Assembly (NCBI GenBank): GCA_036273735.1
Contig: DASUHA010000071.1
Location: 1 to 64,000 of the forward strand
Reading direction: 5' to 3'
Origin: 13-2-20CM-66-19 sp036273735
GTDB taxonomy: Bacteria > Pseudomonadota > Gammaproteobacteria > Steroidobacterales > Steroidobacteraceae
Length of the DNA: 64,000 nucleotides
Below are positions 50,833-60,380 of this stretch, in pieces. Position 1 is the stretch's first letter, and each line of letters opens with the position of its first letter. The notes under the pieces were generated by a model. The model saw nothing but the letters and a program-made list of their open reading frames with translations, did not search any database and was not told where the DNA came from. Both the position numbers and the translations under genes were made by a program.

Positions 50833-52170
50833 TTAGCCGTCGCTGGCGGCGCGCTGCTCGTCGGCAAGGACGTGGCGGGCCGACATGAAGTAGTGCCATG
50901 CCGCCCAGAACCCCGTCGGTACGAGACACAACATCGCCAGCCGCAACGATTCGGCGTCGGCGACGTGGTGGGGCGCGAACCAGTCACTCAGGATGCCGAC
51001 CATCTGCGGGGCGACGATGAGATTGCCTACATTGGCAGCGAAGAGCACGGTGGCGCAGTACACCGCGCGCATGGCCGGTCGCGCGAGATTGTTGAGAATG
51101 CCGAAGCCCGGGCCGATGTAGACATAGATCGAAGGAATGTAGAGCCAGAAGAGCGCGCGGGTGAGGGCGAGCGAGTGGGTGGAATAGATCACCGCCGTCA
51201 CCACGGTGGCGAGCGCGATGTTGACACCGATGAGGCGCAGGACGCGTCGTGAGCTCGAAAGCCATGGGCGCGACAGGAGCCACGTGCTCGCGATCATGGC
51301 GATACTGCCCCCGAAGAGGTGAATGGGTCCGAGCATCGCGCCCGCCTGATCGACGTTGAGTCCGTAGCTGCGCATCAGGAAGGCGGGTGTCCACCACATC
51401 AGTCCCCAGCCCCACAGCGCTACCACGCAGCCGCCGGCGATCAGATGCAGTGCGGAGGGCTGGCGCAGCATGAAACGCATCGTTTCGAGGACGGGCGGGG
51501 CGCCGGGTGGGTCCCCGCCGCGGTCGAGACAGCCGCGCCTGGGCTCGCGAATCGTGAGCAGAACGAGGGCGCCGATCACGATGCCGGGGACGCCGAGCGC
51601 GAGGAACATGACACGCCAGCCGAGGCGGTAGGCGATCGCTCCGGCCACCTGTGAGCCGAGCCAGGCGCCGATCGGCGCCCCGAGTGAGAACATCTGCAGC
51701 GCCATTGCCCGACGCGCAGCCGGGAAATAATCCGACAGCAGCGAGTTGGCACCGGGCGTGCCGCCGGCTTCCCCGACGCCGACGCCGATGCGCGCGCAGA
51801 GCAGCTGCCAGTAATTGCGCGCCAGGCCGGTTGCGACCGTGAAGGCGGACCAGACGATGAGACAGACGCTGATGATGGCGCGGCGGCTCTTACGGTCGAT
51901 CAGCCAGGAGAGGGGGAAGCCGAAGATGACATAGAAGATCGCGAGCGAGACGCCGGTCAGAAAGGCGATGTTGGCGTCGGAGAGATGCAGCTCGCGGCGG
52001 ATCGGCTCGAGTACGGTCGAGATCGAATAACGGTCGCAGATGCTCAGCGTGTACACCACGCACATCATCACCGCGACATACCACCGCTCTGCGATCGAGG
52101 AGGTGGCTGTCGTTAGGCCGCGCTCGCCGAGCGGGGCCGGGGAATCGAGGTCGACCCGTGTCTCATTCAT
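50833..52170 (-). CDS. MFS transporter, spinster/ACS-like
   Basis: A 445-residue twelve-helix transporter. Motif A is present as FPLSWLIDRKSRRAIISV, and helices 4-5 carry CARIGVGVGEAGGTPGANSLLSDYFPAARR, typical of spinster-type proteins in proteobacterial catabolic clusters. Its start overlaps the GMC oxidoreductase stop (ATGA), so the two form an operon: import of an alcohol-bearing substrate followed by oxidation is the simplest reading. Substrate unknown. Confidence 0.85.
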   Translation of the reverse strand: MNETRVDLDSPAPLGERGLTTATSSIAERWYVAVMMCVVYTLSICDRYSISTVLEPIRRELHLSDANIAFLTGVSLAIFYVIFGFPLSWLIDRKSRRAIISVCLIVWSAFTVATGLARNYWQLLCARIGVGVGEAGGTPGANSLLSDYFPAARRAMALQMFSLGAPIGAWLGSQVAGAIAYRLGWRVMFLALGVPGIVIGALVLLTIREPRRGCLDRGGDPPGAPPVLETMRFMLRQPSALHLIAGGCVVALWGWGLMWWTPAFLMRSYGLNVDQAGAMLGPIHLFGGSIAMIASTWLLSRPWLSSSRRVLRLIGVNIALATVVTAVIYSTHSLALTRALFWLYIPSIYVYIGPGFGILNNLARPAMRAVYCATVLFAANVGNLIVAPQMVGILSDWFAPHHVADAESLRLAMLCLVPTGFWAAWHYFMSARHVLADEQRAASDG

Positions 52171-53789
52171 CCGCGGTTATCCTCGAGAATGAGATCGGCG
52201 GCCTTTTCGGCCACCATCAGGGTTGGCGCATTGATGTTGCCGGAGGTGACCGCGGGAAAAACGGAAGCGTCGATCACACGAAGTCGGGCCACACCGTGGA
52301 CCCGCAGGCGTGGATCGACTACGGAGCTCGCTGCCTGCGGGCCCATCGCGCAGGTGCCGGAGGGGTGGAATACCGAGCCCGCCCGGCGCCGGAAGTCCTG
52401 GAGGACTTCGGCGTCGGAGCGGATTCGCTCTCCCGGCAGGAGCTCGGACTCGATCACGGCTGCGAGCGGCTTCGCGGCGGAGATCCGCCGCAGCATGCGA
52501 GCCCCTTCGTAGACGTCCGCCACGTCCTCGGGCGTCGACAGACTGTTGGGAGCGATCGTGGGGCTCGCCATCGGGTCGGGGCTGCGCAGGTGCACGCTGC
52601 CACGGCTCGTCGGGCGGCAGGTGTTGAACGACATGAGAAAGCCCGAAAACGGATCGGGATTCAGCATGCGGCGGCTCTGGCCGCTGGTCGTGGTGCTGTA
52701 GCTCGCGGGGTTGAAGTAGATATGCAGGTTGGGGCGGCTGAGCTCCGGGCGGCTGCGGACGAAGGCGCCGGCCTGATTGACGCTCATCGCGAGCGGACCC
52801 TGGCGGCGCAGCGCATAGCGCAGGGCGGCTCGAGCCTTCCCAAGAAGGGGCCCGAGCTCGTCATTGAGGGTCGGCACCCTGGAACGGTAGAAATACGACA
52901 CACAAACATGGTCCTGCAGACCCCGCCCGACCGGAGGGAGTGGGGCGATCACCGGGACGCCGAGCGGTCGCAGCAGCGCCGGGTCGCCGATGCCCGAGAG
53001 CTCCAGGAGTTGCGGCGAGCCGATGGCGCCCGCCGAAAGAAGGACCTCGCGCCGGGCGGTCGCGGTGAGCCTCGCTCCACCGCGTGAGTATTCCACGCCG
53101 CTCGCCGCTTTCCCCGTGAAGAGCACACGGGCCGCGCGCGCTCCAGTCGCCAGCTCGAGGTTGGGCCGGCGCAGCGCCGGTCGCAGATATGCGCTGGCGC
53201 TCGAGACGCGTACGCCGTCCCGGATCGTGACCTGCCAGAGTCCTGCGCCTTCGGGCTCGGCGCCGTTGAAATCGCGGGTGAGGGCGATACCGGCCTCGGC
53301 GCAGGCAGTAAGGAAGGTTTTACAGAGCGGGTGGACCGTAGCGGATGGATCGTGAACGTGCACGGGCCCGCCGGCACCGTGGTACTCCGAGGCGCCCCAG
53401 GCGTGATCTTCGAGTTTACGAAAGTACGGAAGCACGTCCTGCCAGCCCCAGCCCGGATTTCCAGCGCTGCGCCAGTCCTCGTAATCCGCGGGCTGCCCGC
53501 GGACGAACACCATGGCGTTTATCGAGCTCGAGCCCCCTAACACCTTGCCGCGGGGCCAGAAGGCACTGCGGTTGTCCAGCGCAGGCTCGGGCTCCGTCCG
53601 ATACATCCAGTTGTAACGCGGGTCGGTGAAAGTGCGCGCGTAGCCAACCGGCACGCGGATCCAGGGACTGAAGTCGCTGCCGCCGGCCTCGAGGAGCAGC
53701 ACGCGATGCCGGCCGCCTTCGCTCAGGCGATTGGCCAGTACGCAGCCGGCAGAGCCCGCACCGACGATGATGTAGTCGAATTCCCCCAT
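52167..53789 (-). CDS. GMC-family FAD oxidoreductase (choline/alcohol dehydrogenase-like)
   Basis: A 540-residue GMC flavoenzyme. FDYIIVGAGSAGCVLANRLSE is the FAD dinucleotide fold, WPRGKVLGGSSSINAMVFVRG the GMC signature 1 region, GAIGSPQLLELSGIG signature 2, and the C-terminal HPSGTCAMG and NINAPTLMVAEKAA hold the active-site His/Asn area. BetA-type choline dehydrogenase belongs here, but so do many alcohol oxidases. No betaine aldehyde dehydrogenase is adjacent. ATG 53789 is where homology begins. Coupled to the downstream MFS transporter. Confidence 0.85.
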   Translation of the reverse strand: MGEFDYIIVGAGSAGCVLANRLSEGGRHRVLLLEAGGSDFSPWIRVPVGYARTFTDPRYNWMYRTEPEPALDNRSAFWPRGKVLGGSSSINAMVFVRGQPADYEDWRSAGNPGWGWQDVLPYFRKLEDHAWGASEYHGAGGPVHVHDPSATVHPLCKTFLTACAEAGIALTRDFNGAEPEGAGLWQVTIRDGVRVSSASAYLRPALRRPNLELATGARAARVLFTGKAASGVEYSRGGARLTATARREVLLSAGAIGSPQLLELSGIGDPALLRPLGVPVIAPLPPVGRGLQDHVCVSYFYRSRVPTLNDELGPLLGKARAALRYALRRQGPLAMSVNQAGAFVRSRPELSRPNLHIYFNPASYSTTTSGQSRRMLNPDPFSGFLMSFNTCRPTSRGSVHLRSPDPMASPTIAPNSLSTPEDVADVYEGARMLRRISAAKPLAAVIESELLPGERIRSDAEVLQDFRRRAGSVFHPSGTCAMGPQAASSVVDPRLRVHGVARLRVIDASVFPAVTSGNINAPTLMVAEKAADLILEDNRG

Positions 53790-54082
53790 GTATCGTGGCA
53801 GCATAGCTCGGCGCCGCGCCGGGCGGACCCGTGGCAGCATGCCTTTTTCCGATGGGTCCATAGAAATTCTCGGCTTTCGCGCCGTGGGGTCATGTGGAAG
53901 CCTGCATCGGGCTTATTGGCGGGGTGTCGTAAATCCGCAATCCGCGCGTCGCGAACTCACAAGCCGCGGCGCCGCGTTTACGGGAGCATCGAACGCGAGC
54001 CGGTGCGACGGGGCGCCCGGCCGCCAAGGGGGCTGGCCTACCGCCGGGAAGACAACAAGTTCGTAACCGCCGAGGTCACCGA
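53790..54082. other. Divergent GMC/TonB receptor 2 intergenic region
   Basis: The 293 bases between the divergent starts hold no convincing gene. An 11-base direct repeat CGTGGCAGCAT occurs at 53794-53804 and 53830-53840, close to the GMC start, and may bind a regulator. The TATAT operator of the other receptor is absent. No clear promoter was seen for the receptor. Confidence 0.4.
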
Positions 54083-56797
54083 ATGAAACCGAATCACAAG
54101 CTGTCGCGCACCATCGCCGCAATCCTGAGTGCCTCCGCCGCGCACGCCATACTGGCCGCGAACGCCGGCCCAACGAGTGCCGATGCGGCGCCAGCGGCTG
54201 CCGATGTACCTGCCGCGGCAGACACGCCGGCGGCGGCCGAGGCGAGCTCCAGCTCCCTGCAAACGGTGATCGTGACCGCGCAGCGACGTGAGCAGAACAT
54301 CCAGGACGTACCGATCACGATCCAGGCCATGACCGGCAAGACGCTGCAGAGCCTCAACGTGCAGACGTTCGCCGACTACGTGAAGTACCTGCCGAACGTC
54401 AGCACGGGTTCCCAGGGCCCGGGCATGGGCACGCTCTTCATGCGTGGACTGTCGACGGGCGTACTGGGTACTCAAGGACAGGGCTCCGTCGGACTCTTCC
54501 CGAACGTTGCCGTGTATCTCGACGATCAGTCGGAGCTGCTCCCGGGCCGCGACCTCGATGTCTACGCAGTGGACCTGGAGCGCATCGAGGTTCTCGAGGG
54601 TCCGCAGGGGACGCTGTTCGGCGCCGGCGCGCAGGCAGGTGTGGTGCGCTTCATCACCAACAAGCCGAAGCTCAATACGTTCGCGGTCGACGCCACCGCC
54701 GGCTACGGCGTCACCGCCGGCGGCGATCCCAGCACCAAAGTCAACGCGACCTTCAACATCCCGCTGATCCAGGACAGGCTGGCGGCCCGCGTGGCGATAT
54801 TCAACGACCGGCGCGGCGGATACATCGACAATCAGCCGGCCTTCTTCGCCCGCGGCAGTCAGGACCTCGGGATCGCGGATGCCCTGGGCGGGGTCGTACC
54901 CAACGACAGCGTGGTGATCAACAACTACCAGATCGCCGCCAACAACATCAATCCGCTCACCTACAACGGCATCCGTGCAGAGCTCCTCTTCAAGGTCAAC
55001 GATGACTGGAGCGTGCTGCTCAGTCAGATGTATCAGAACATGGACGCGGAGGGCGTTTTCTACGAGATGCCCCGCGGCAGCGAAGGCGCCGGCCTCACCA
55101 ATCCCGGCGGCGTGCCGATCGGCGGCCAGCCGCTGCCGGCCTATTCGGTGAACCTGTTCAATCCATCCTTCGACAAGGACAAGTTCGAGAACACCGCATT
55201 GACGGTGAGTGGCAAGGTCGGGCCGCTGAGCCTCGTCTACTCGGGGTCCTTCCTCGACCGGCACATCGACCAGGCCCTCGATTACACCAACTACGCGCGC
55301 GGCCGGTACGGGTACTACTATCAGTGCGCCGGCTACTCCGCGGGAGACCCCACGAAGGGAACCTGCTATTCGCCGAGCTCGGTCTGGACGGATACGGAGC
55401 ACGACAAGCACGTGAGCCAGGAGCTGCGCCTGAGCACCCCGCAGGACTGGCGCCTGCGCGGCCTGGTCGGCGTCTTCTACGAGGACTACAAGGTCTACGA
55501 CGATACGGAGTGGATGTACAAGAGCGTGCCGAACTGCGCGCCCACGGGGCCCACGACGAACTGCTTCCTGCAGATCCAGCCCTGGCCGGACGTGCCGGCC
55601 AACCGGCCCGGCCTGCGTAATGCCAATACGGGCTTCTTCGATGACTTCCAGCGCACCTTCATCCAGAAGGCGGCCTACACGTCCGTGTCCTTCGACGTCA
55701 TTCCGCAGAAGCTGACTGTCACGGGCGGCGTGCGCTATTTCCACATGTACAATTCGGAGCTCGGCGGGGACGTCGGCAGTTTCTTCTGCAAGGTATTCGG
55801 CACGCCCACGACCTACTTTGGCCCGTGCACGGCTCCCTATGGCACCGATTTCGCGCAGCAGGATCCGCACACGCTGACGGAATCAGGAATGCGCGGCCGC
55901 GGTGACCTCGAATATCACGTTACTCCCGACATCCTGGTGTACTACACCTACTCACAGGGATTCAGGCCGGGCGGCTTCAATCGCGGCAGCTCCAACCACC
56001 TGCCTGATGCCCAGGGCAACAACCAGTACGCCACGCCGAAGACCTACCTGTCCGACAATCTCACCAACAACGAGGTCGGCTGGAAGACGATGTGGTTCGA
56101 CCACCGGCTCGAGGTCAACGGCGCGGTCTACCAGGAAAACTGGAGCAACGCCCAGGTCAGCTTCTTCTGTCCGCAGTGCGGCCTCGGCAACCTGACCTAC
56201 AATACCAACGGACCGGATTACCGTGTGCGGGGCGTGGAGCTGCAGATCGCGGCGAACCTGTGGCGCGGGCTGTCGGTGAATGGGGCGGCCGCCTGGAACA
56301 GCGGCGAGCTCAAGAATTCACCGGCACTGATCGGGAATCTCCCCGGCAGCACGAGCTTCGGCAAGCCGATCACGACCTTCTACGTGAAGGACAAGGCCAC
56401 CGGAACGTACGTTTTGGGAGGGCCCGTGCAGGATGTGTACGGCGCTCAGGGGAGCCCCCTCGCCAACTCCCCGCCGTTCGAGGGGAACCTGCGCGTGCGC
56501 TATGACTGGGAGTGGGGCACTTACCTGCCGTATGTGCAGGCGGGAATGCAGCACCAGTCACATTCGCTGTCGGCCTCCGGCCACGTGGAGGCGTACGACC
56601 AGCCGGCCTGGACGACCTATGACCTGGCCGCCGGGATTGCGAAGGATACCTGGACGGTCTCGCTCGTCGGCACGAACATCACCAATACGAACAAGAGCCT
56701 CTTCACCACGAGCCGCCAGTTCATCCTGACGGAGACGCCCATGCGTCCGAGAACGATCGAGCTCACGTTCGGCTACGCCTTCACCGAGCACCACTGA
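54083..56797 (+). CDS. TonB-dependent outer-membrane receptor 2
   Basis: A 904-residue receptor. The N-terminal signal region (LSRTIAAILSASAAHAILAA) is followed by an Ala-rich linker of about 35 residues, then the plug starting LQTVIVTAQRREQNIQDVP and VLEGPQGTLFGAGAQAG, and a barrel ending IELTFGYAF. It differs from receptor 1 by the linker and longer extracellular loops with Cys pairs. It is followed 44 bases later by a TPR-sulfotransferase gene and then mttB4, so it probably serves that demethylation branch. Confidence 0.88.
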   Translation: MKPNHKLSRTIAAILSASAAHAILAANAGPTSADAAPAAADVPAAADTPAAAEASSSSLQTVIVTAQRREQNIQDVPITIQAMTGKTLQSLNVQTFADYVKYLPNVSTGSQGPGMGTLFMRGLSTGVLGTQGQGSVGLFPNVAVYLDDQSELLPGRDLDVYAVDLERIEVLEGPQGTLFGAGAQAGVVRFITNKPKLNTFAVDATAGYGVTAGGDPSTKVNATFNIPLIQDRLAARVAIFNDRRGGYIDNQPAFFARGSQDLGIADALGGVVPNDSVVINNYQIAANNINPLTYNGIRAELLFKVNDDWSVLLSQMYQNMDAEGVFYEMPRGSEGAGLTNPGGVPIGGQPLPAYSVNLFNPSFDKDKFENTALTVSGKVGPLSLVYSGSFLDRHIDQALDYTNYARGRYGYYYQCAGYSAGDPTKGTCYSPSSVWTDTEHDKHVSQELRLSTPQDWRLRGLVGVFYEDYKVYDDTEWMYKSVPNCAPTGPTTNCFLQIQPWPDVPANRPGLRNANTGFFDDFQRTFIQKAAYTSVSFDVIPQKLTVTGGVRYFHMYNSELGGDVGSFFCKVFGTPTTYFGPCTAPYGTDFAQQDPHTLTESGMRGRGDLEYHVTPDILVYYTYSQGFRPGGFNRGSSNHLPDAQGNNQYATPKTYLSDNLTNNEVGWKTMWFDHRLEVNGAVYQENWSNAQVSFFCPQCGLGNLTYNTNGPDYRVRGVELQIAANLWRGLSVNGAAAWNSGELKNSPALIGNLPGSTSFGKPITTFYVKDKATGTYVLGGPVQDVYGAQGSPLANSPPFEGNLRVRYDWEWGTYLPYVQAGMQHQSHSLSASGHVEAYDQPAWTTYDLAAGIAKDTWTVSLVGTNITNTNKSLFTTSRQFILTETPMRPRTIELTFGYAFTEHH

Positions 56798-56841
56798 CCC
56801 AAGGGACGATGCGGGGCGGGATTGCGGTAGACTCCTTCCCC

Positions 56842-58845
56842 ATGCAAGCCGACAGTGCCGCATCGCCGGGGCCAGTGAGCGCCTCGGCGGGCGTGCGCCA
56901 ACTCCTCGATCGCCGTCAGTTCGCCGAGGCGGCACGGGCCGCCGAGGCGTTGCTGGCCGGGTCTCCGGAGGACCGCGACCTCCTCTACATGCTTGCGGTC
57001 GCGCAGCGCTATCTGGGCAGGATTCCTGCGGCGCTCGCGACGCTTGTGCGCCTCGAGGAGCTGCATCCGGATTACCCGCGCCTATACCAGGAGAGGGGCC
57101 ACTGCCACGTCGCGCAGCGCTCGTTGGCACCGGCGATAGCCGCCTTCGAGCACGCGGTGGCGCTCAATCCGGCGCTGCCCGGCAGCTGGCGGACGCTGCA
57201 GGCGCTCTACACCATGGTGGGCCGACGATCCGATGCGGAGAACGCCGCCGCTCACGTCACCAAGCTCGCGAGCCTGCCCACTGCGATCGTCACGGCGCGC
57301 AGCATGTTTGCGGACGGTGAGATCGAGGCTGCCGAGGCGCTCGTGCGCCGCTATCTCATCGAGCATGGCGATCACATCGAGGGGATGCGCCTCCTCGCCC
57401 AGATCGGCATGAAGCTCGACGTGCTCGATGATGCGGAGCTGCTGCTCGAGACCGTCCTCGAGCGGGCGCCGGACTACCGGCCGGCGCGTTACGACTACGC
57501 ACAGGTGCTGCTGCAACGGCACAAGCACCGCCAGGCCCGGGAGCAGATCCGGATGCTGCAGCAGGCGGAGCCCGGCGAGCGCTCCTATCGGATCACCCAG
57601 GCGACTCTCTCGACCGAGCTCGGCGAGTGCGAGCAGGCGCTCAGCGAATACCGGCGGCTGCTCGAGGAGACGCCCGATCACGAAGAGCTGCACCTCTCGA
57701 TGGCGCACACGCTGAAGACGCTCGGCCGGCAGCAGGACGCCATCAGGTCGTACCGGCGCGCCGCCGAGCTGCGACCCGGCTACGGTGATGCTTATTGGAG
57801 CCTGGCGAACCTCAAGACATACCGCTTTACAGACGGTGAGTTGGCAGCGATGCGCGCCGCCGAAGCCGCGCCGCGCGCCGCTCTCAAGGATCGCTTCCAT
57901 CTGTGCTTTGCGCTCGGCAAGGCCCTCGAGGACCGTGGCGAGTACGCAGAGTCTTTCTCGTACTACGAGCGAGGCAACGCGCTCAAGAAGAGCGAATGCC
58001 GCTACCGCCCGGAGTTCATCGAGCGCAACACGCGGCTGCAGATCGAAGTCTGTACCCCTGAGCTCTTCGCCGCGCGCCAGGGATGGGGAGACCCGAGCGA
58101 GGCACCGATCTTCATCGTGGGCCTGCCGCGGGCGGGCTCGACGCTCATCGAGCAGATCCTCGCCTCGCACTCCCGCGTGGAAGGGACGATGGAGCTGTCG
58201 GACATTCCCCGGCTCGCGCAGAGTCTGCAGGGGCGAGAGAGCGGCGAAGCACGGCCGCGCTACCCGGGCGTGCTCGCCGAGCTGGCGCCGGAGGACTTAA
58301 AGCGCTTCGGCGAGCGATATCTCTCCGACACGCGGCTCTATCGCTCCGGCAAGCCCCGCTTCATCGACAAGATGCCGAACAACTTCCGGCACATCGGCCT
58401 GATGCATCTCATCCTGCCCAACGCGAAGATCATCGATGCACGCCGCGCCGCAATGGCCTGCTGCTTCAGCAACTTCAAGCAGCTCTTCGCCTCGGGACAG
58501 CAGTTCACTTACTCCCTCGAGGACATCGCCCGCTATTACCGCACCTACGTCGAGCTCATGGCGCACTGGGACCGGGCGCTGCCGGGCAGAGTGCTGCGAG
58601 TGCAGCACGAGGACCTGGTCGCGGACTTCGAGCCTCAGGTGCGCCGGATCCTCGACTTCTGCGGGCTCGACTTCGAGCCGGGCTGCCTCGAGTTCCACAA
58701 GACCTCGCGCCGCGTGCACACGGCGAGCTCCGAGCAGGTGCGCCGGCCCATCAACACCGAGGGTCTGGAGCAATGGCGGCACTTCGAGCCCTGGCTCGGG
58801 CCGCTCGCGCAGGCACTCGGGGAGCTTGCGGAGGACCCAGCATGA
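56842..58845 (+). CDS. TPR-repeat sulfotransferase 2
   Basis: A 667-residue paralog of the protein at 29449-31482: TPR array (about 10-370), then the PAPS-dependent domain with IFIVGLPRAGSTLIEQILAS, RFIDKMPNNFRHIGLMH and FKQLFASGQQFTYSLEDIARY. ATG 56842 is preferred; ATG 56809 is an alternative, but a TAGACT -10-like element lies between them. It overlaps mttB4 (ATGA), so a sulfotransferase and a methyltransferase are translationally coupled. The acceptor is unknown. Confidence 0.82.
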   Translation: MQADSAASPGPVSASAGVRQLLDRRQFAEAARAAEALLAGSPEDRDLLYMLAVAQRYLGRIPAALATLVRLEELHPDYPRLYQERGHCHVAQRSLAPAIAAFEHAVALNPALPGSWRTLQALYTMVGRRSDAENAAAHVTKLASLPTAIVTARSMFADGEIEAAEALVRRYLIEHGDHIEGMRLLAQIGMKLDVLDDAELLLETVLERAPDYRPARYDYAQVLLQRHKHRQAREQIRMLQQAEPGERSYRITQATLSTELGECEQALSEYRRLLEETPDHEELHLSMAHTLKTLGRQQDAIRSYRRAAELRPGYGDAYWSLANLKTYRFTDGELAAMRAAEAAPRAALKDRFHLCFALGKALEDRGEYAESFSYYERGNALKKSECRYRPEFIERNTRLQIEVCTPELFAARQGWGDPSEAPIFIVGLPRAGSTLIEQILASHSRVEGTMELSDIPRLAQSLQGRESGEARPRYPGVLAELAPEDLKRFGERYLSDTRLYRSGKPRFIDKMPNNFRHIGLMHLILPNAKIIDARRAAMACCFSNFKQLFASGQQFTYSLEDIARYYRTYVELMAHWDRALPGRVLRVQHEDLVADFEPQVRRILDFCGLDFEPGCLEFHKTSRRVHTASSEQVRRPINTEGLEQWRHFEPWLGPLAQALGELAEDPA

Positions 58846-60380
58846 CCGAACCTCCAGCCCCGCAACGGCGCCGCGAGCGCGGGCGCGGCGCGCGCTCCAC
58901 CGGCCCCTCGCTCGCGCCCATACCTCGCCTGGCCAACCGCTGGCCGCCGCTCGAGATCCTGACCGGCGAGCAGGTGGAGCGCATCGTGCTCGCCGCTTTC
59001 AGGGTGCTGGAGGAAGCGGGCCTCGAGATCCGCAGCACGGCGGCCCGCGAAGTCTATCGCCGCGCCGGTGCCCTGGTGGATGAGGGCTCGCAGATGGTCC
59101 GGCTCGGGCGTGACATCGTCGAAGCCCACATCAGGCTCGCGCCCGCGAGCTTCGTGCTCCACGCCCGCCATGCCGAGCGACACCTGCACGTGGGCGGCGA
59201 TGTGGTCAACTTTGGTCCCGTAAATGGCGCGCCGCACATCAACGATCGGCAGCATGGCCGGCGTTACGGCGACATCGAGTCCTTCCGCAACATTCTGCGC
59301 CTCACCCATTCGCTGGGTGTCCTGCACTGGCAGGGTGGGATCGTCGTGGAGCCCGTCGATCTGCCGGTGCCCGTGCGGCATCTCTCCGTTTACCAGGCGC
59401 ACATCGAATGCGCGGACATCGTCTGGGCCGCGCGCGGCATAGGCGGCGTGCAGGCGCAGGATGCAATCGCGATGTCGGCCATCGAGCATGGATGCACGGT
59501 CGAAGAGCTCGCCTCGCGCCCGACACTCATGACGGTCACGAACGTCAATTCGCCGCGCCGGGTCGATGAGGAAATCCTCGACAACATCATGATCATGGCC
59601 CGGCACGGGCAGTGTGTCGTCATCACGCCGTTCACGCTGATGGGGGCGATGGCGCCGGTCACGCTGGTCGGAGCGCTCGTGCAGCAGACTGCCGAGGCGC
59701 TCGGCATCATCGCGCTCTGTCAGATGCTTCGGCCGGGAGCACCCTGTGTCCTCGGGGGATTCACCTCCAACGTCGATATGCGAACCGGCTCGCCGGCCTT
59801 CGGTACACCGGAGTACGTGCACGCGGTGATCGCCGCTGCGCAGATCGGCCGGCGCCTGAAGATTCCCGTGCGCACGAGCGCGGTGAACGCCTCACCCGTC
59901 GTTGACGCCCAAGCGACGTACGAGACGGCGTTCTCGCTGCAGGCAGCGATCCTGAGCCATAGCCACCTCATCAATCATGCGGCCGGATGGCTCGAAGGGG
60001 GCCTCTCCGCCTCGCTCGAGAAGATCATCGTCGACGCCGAGCTGCTGCGCAATTGGGCCGAGATGCTGAAGCCGGTGAGCTTCGATGACGATGATCTCGC
60101 GGTCGAGGCCATCAAGGCGGTGGCGGTGGGCGGGCATTTCTTTGGCGAGCCTCATACCCTGGCGCGCTACCAGTCCGCGTTTTATCGGCCACTCCTTTCC
60201 GACTGGTCCAACTTCGAGAGCTGGACGGAGGCGGGTGCGCGCAACGCCACCGAGCGCGCGACCGGCATCTGGCAGAAGCTGCTCGCCGAGTACGTCGCGC
60301 CACCGCTCGATCCGGCCGTAAAGGAAGCGATCGCAGACTACGTGGCGCGCAGAACGAACGAGCTGAGCGCAAGCGGTTGA
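58842..60380 (+). CDS. MttB-superfamily methylamine:corrinoid methyltransferase (mttB4, no pyrrolysine)
   Basis: A 512-residue MttB-family protein, uninterrupted frame, most like mttB3. Landmarks: FRVLEEAGLEI, VEPVDLPVPVRHLSVYQAH, TVTNVNSPRRVDEEILDN, GSPAFGTPEYVHAV and HAAGWLEGGLSASLEK. ATG 58842 overlaps the sulfotransferase stop, and its own stop overlaps the TTG start of the PhnD-like gene (TTGA), making a three-gene coupled unit. The frame continues upstream to 58083 but only inside the sulfotransferase gene. Substrate unknown. Confidence 0.9.
   Translation: MTEPPAPQRRRERGRGARSTGPSLAPIPRLANRWPPLEILTGEQVERIVLAAFRVLEEAGLEIRSTAAREVYRRAGALVDEGSQMVRLGRDIVEAHIRLAPASFVLHARHAERHLHVGGDVVNFGPVNGAPHINDRQHGRRYGDIESFRNILRLTHSLGVLHWQGGIVVEPVDLPVPVRHLSVYQAHIECADIVWAARGIGGVQAQDAIAMSAIEHGCTVEELASRPTLMTVTNVNSPRRVDEEILDNIMIMARHGQCVVITPFTLMGAMAPVTLVGALVQQTAEALGIIALCQMLRPGAPCVLGGFTSNVDMRTGSPAFGTPEYVHAVIAAAQIGRRLKIPVRTSAVNASPVVDAQATYETAFSLQAAILSHSHLINHAAGWLEGGLSASLEKIIVDAELLRNWAEMLKPVSFDDDDLAVEAIKAVAVGGHFFGEPHTLARYQSAFYRPLLSDWSNFESWTEAGARNATERATGIWQKLLAEYVAPPLDPAVKEAIADYVARRTNELSASG

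Noticed and set aside
25312..60380. Pyrrolysine (amber readthrough) in the MttB genes
   Set aside because: All four frames are continuous from start to a normal stop at family length; no internal TAG needs readthrough, and no pyl genes are present.
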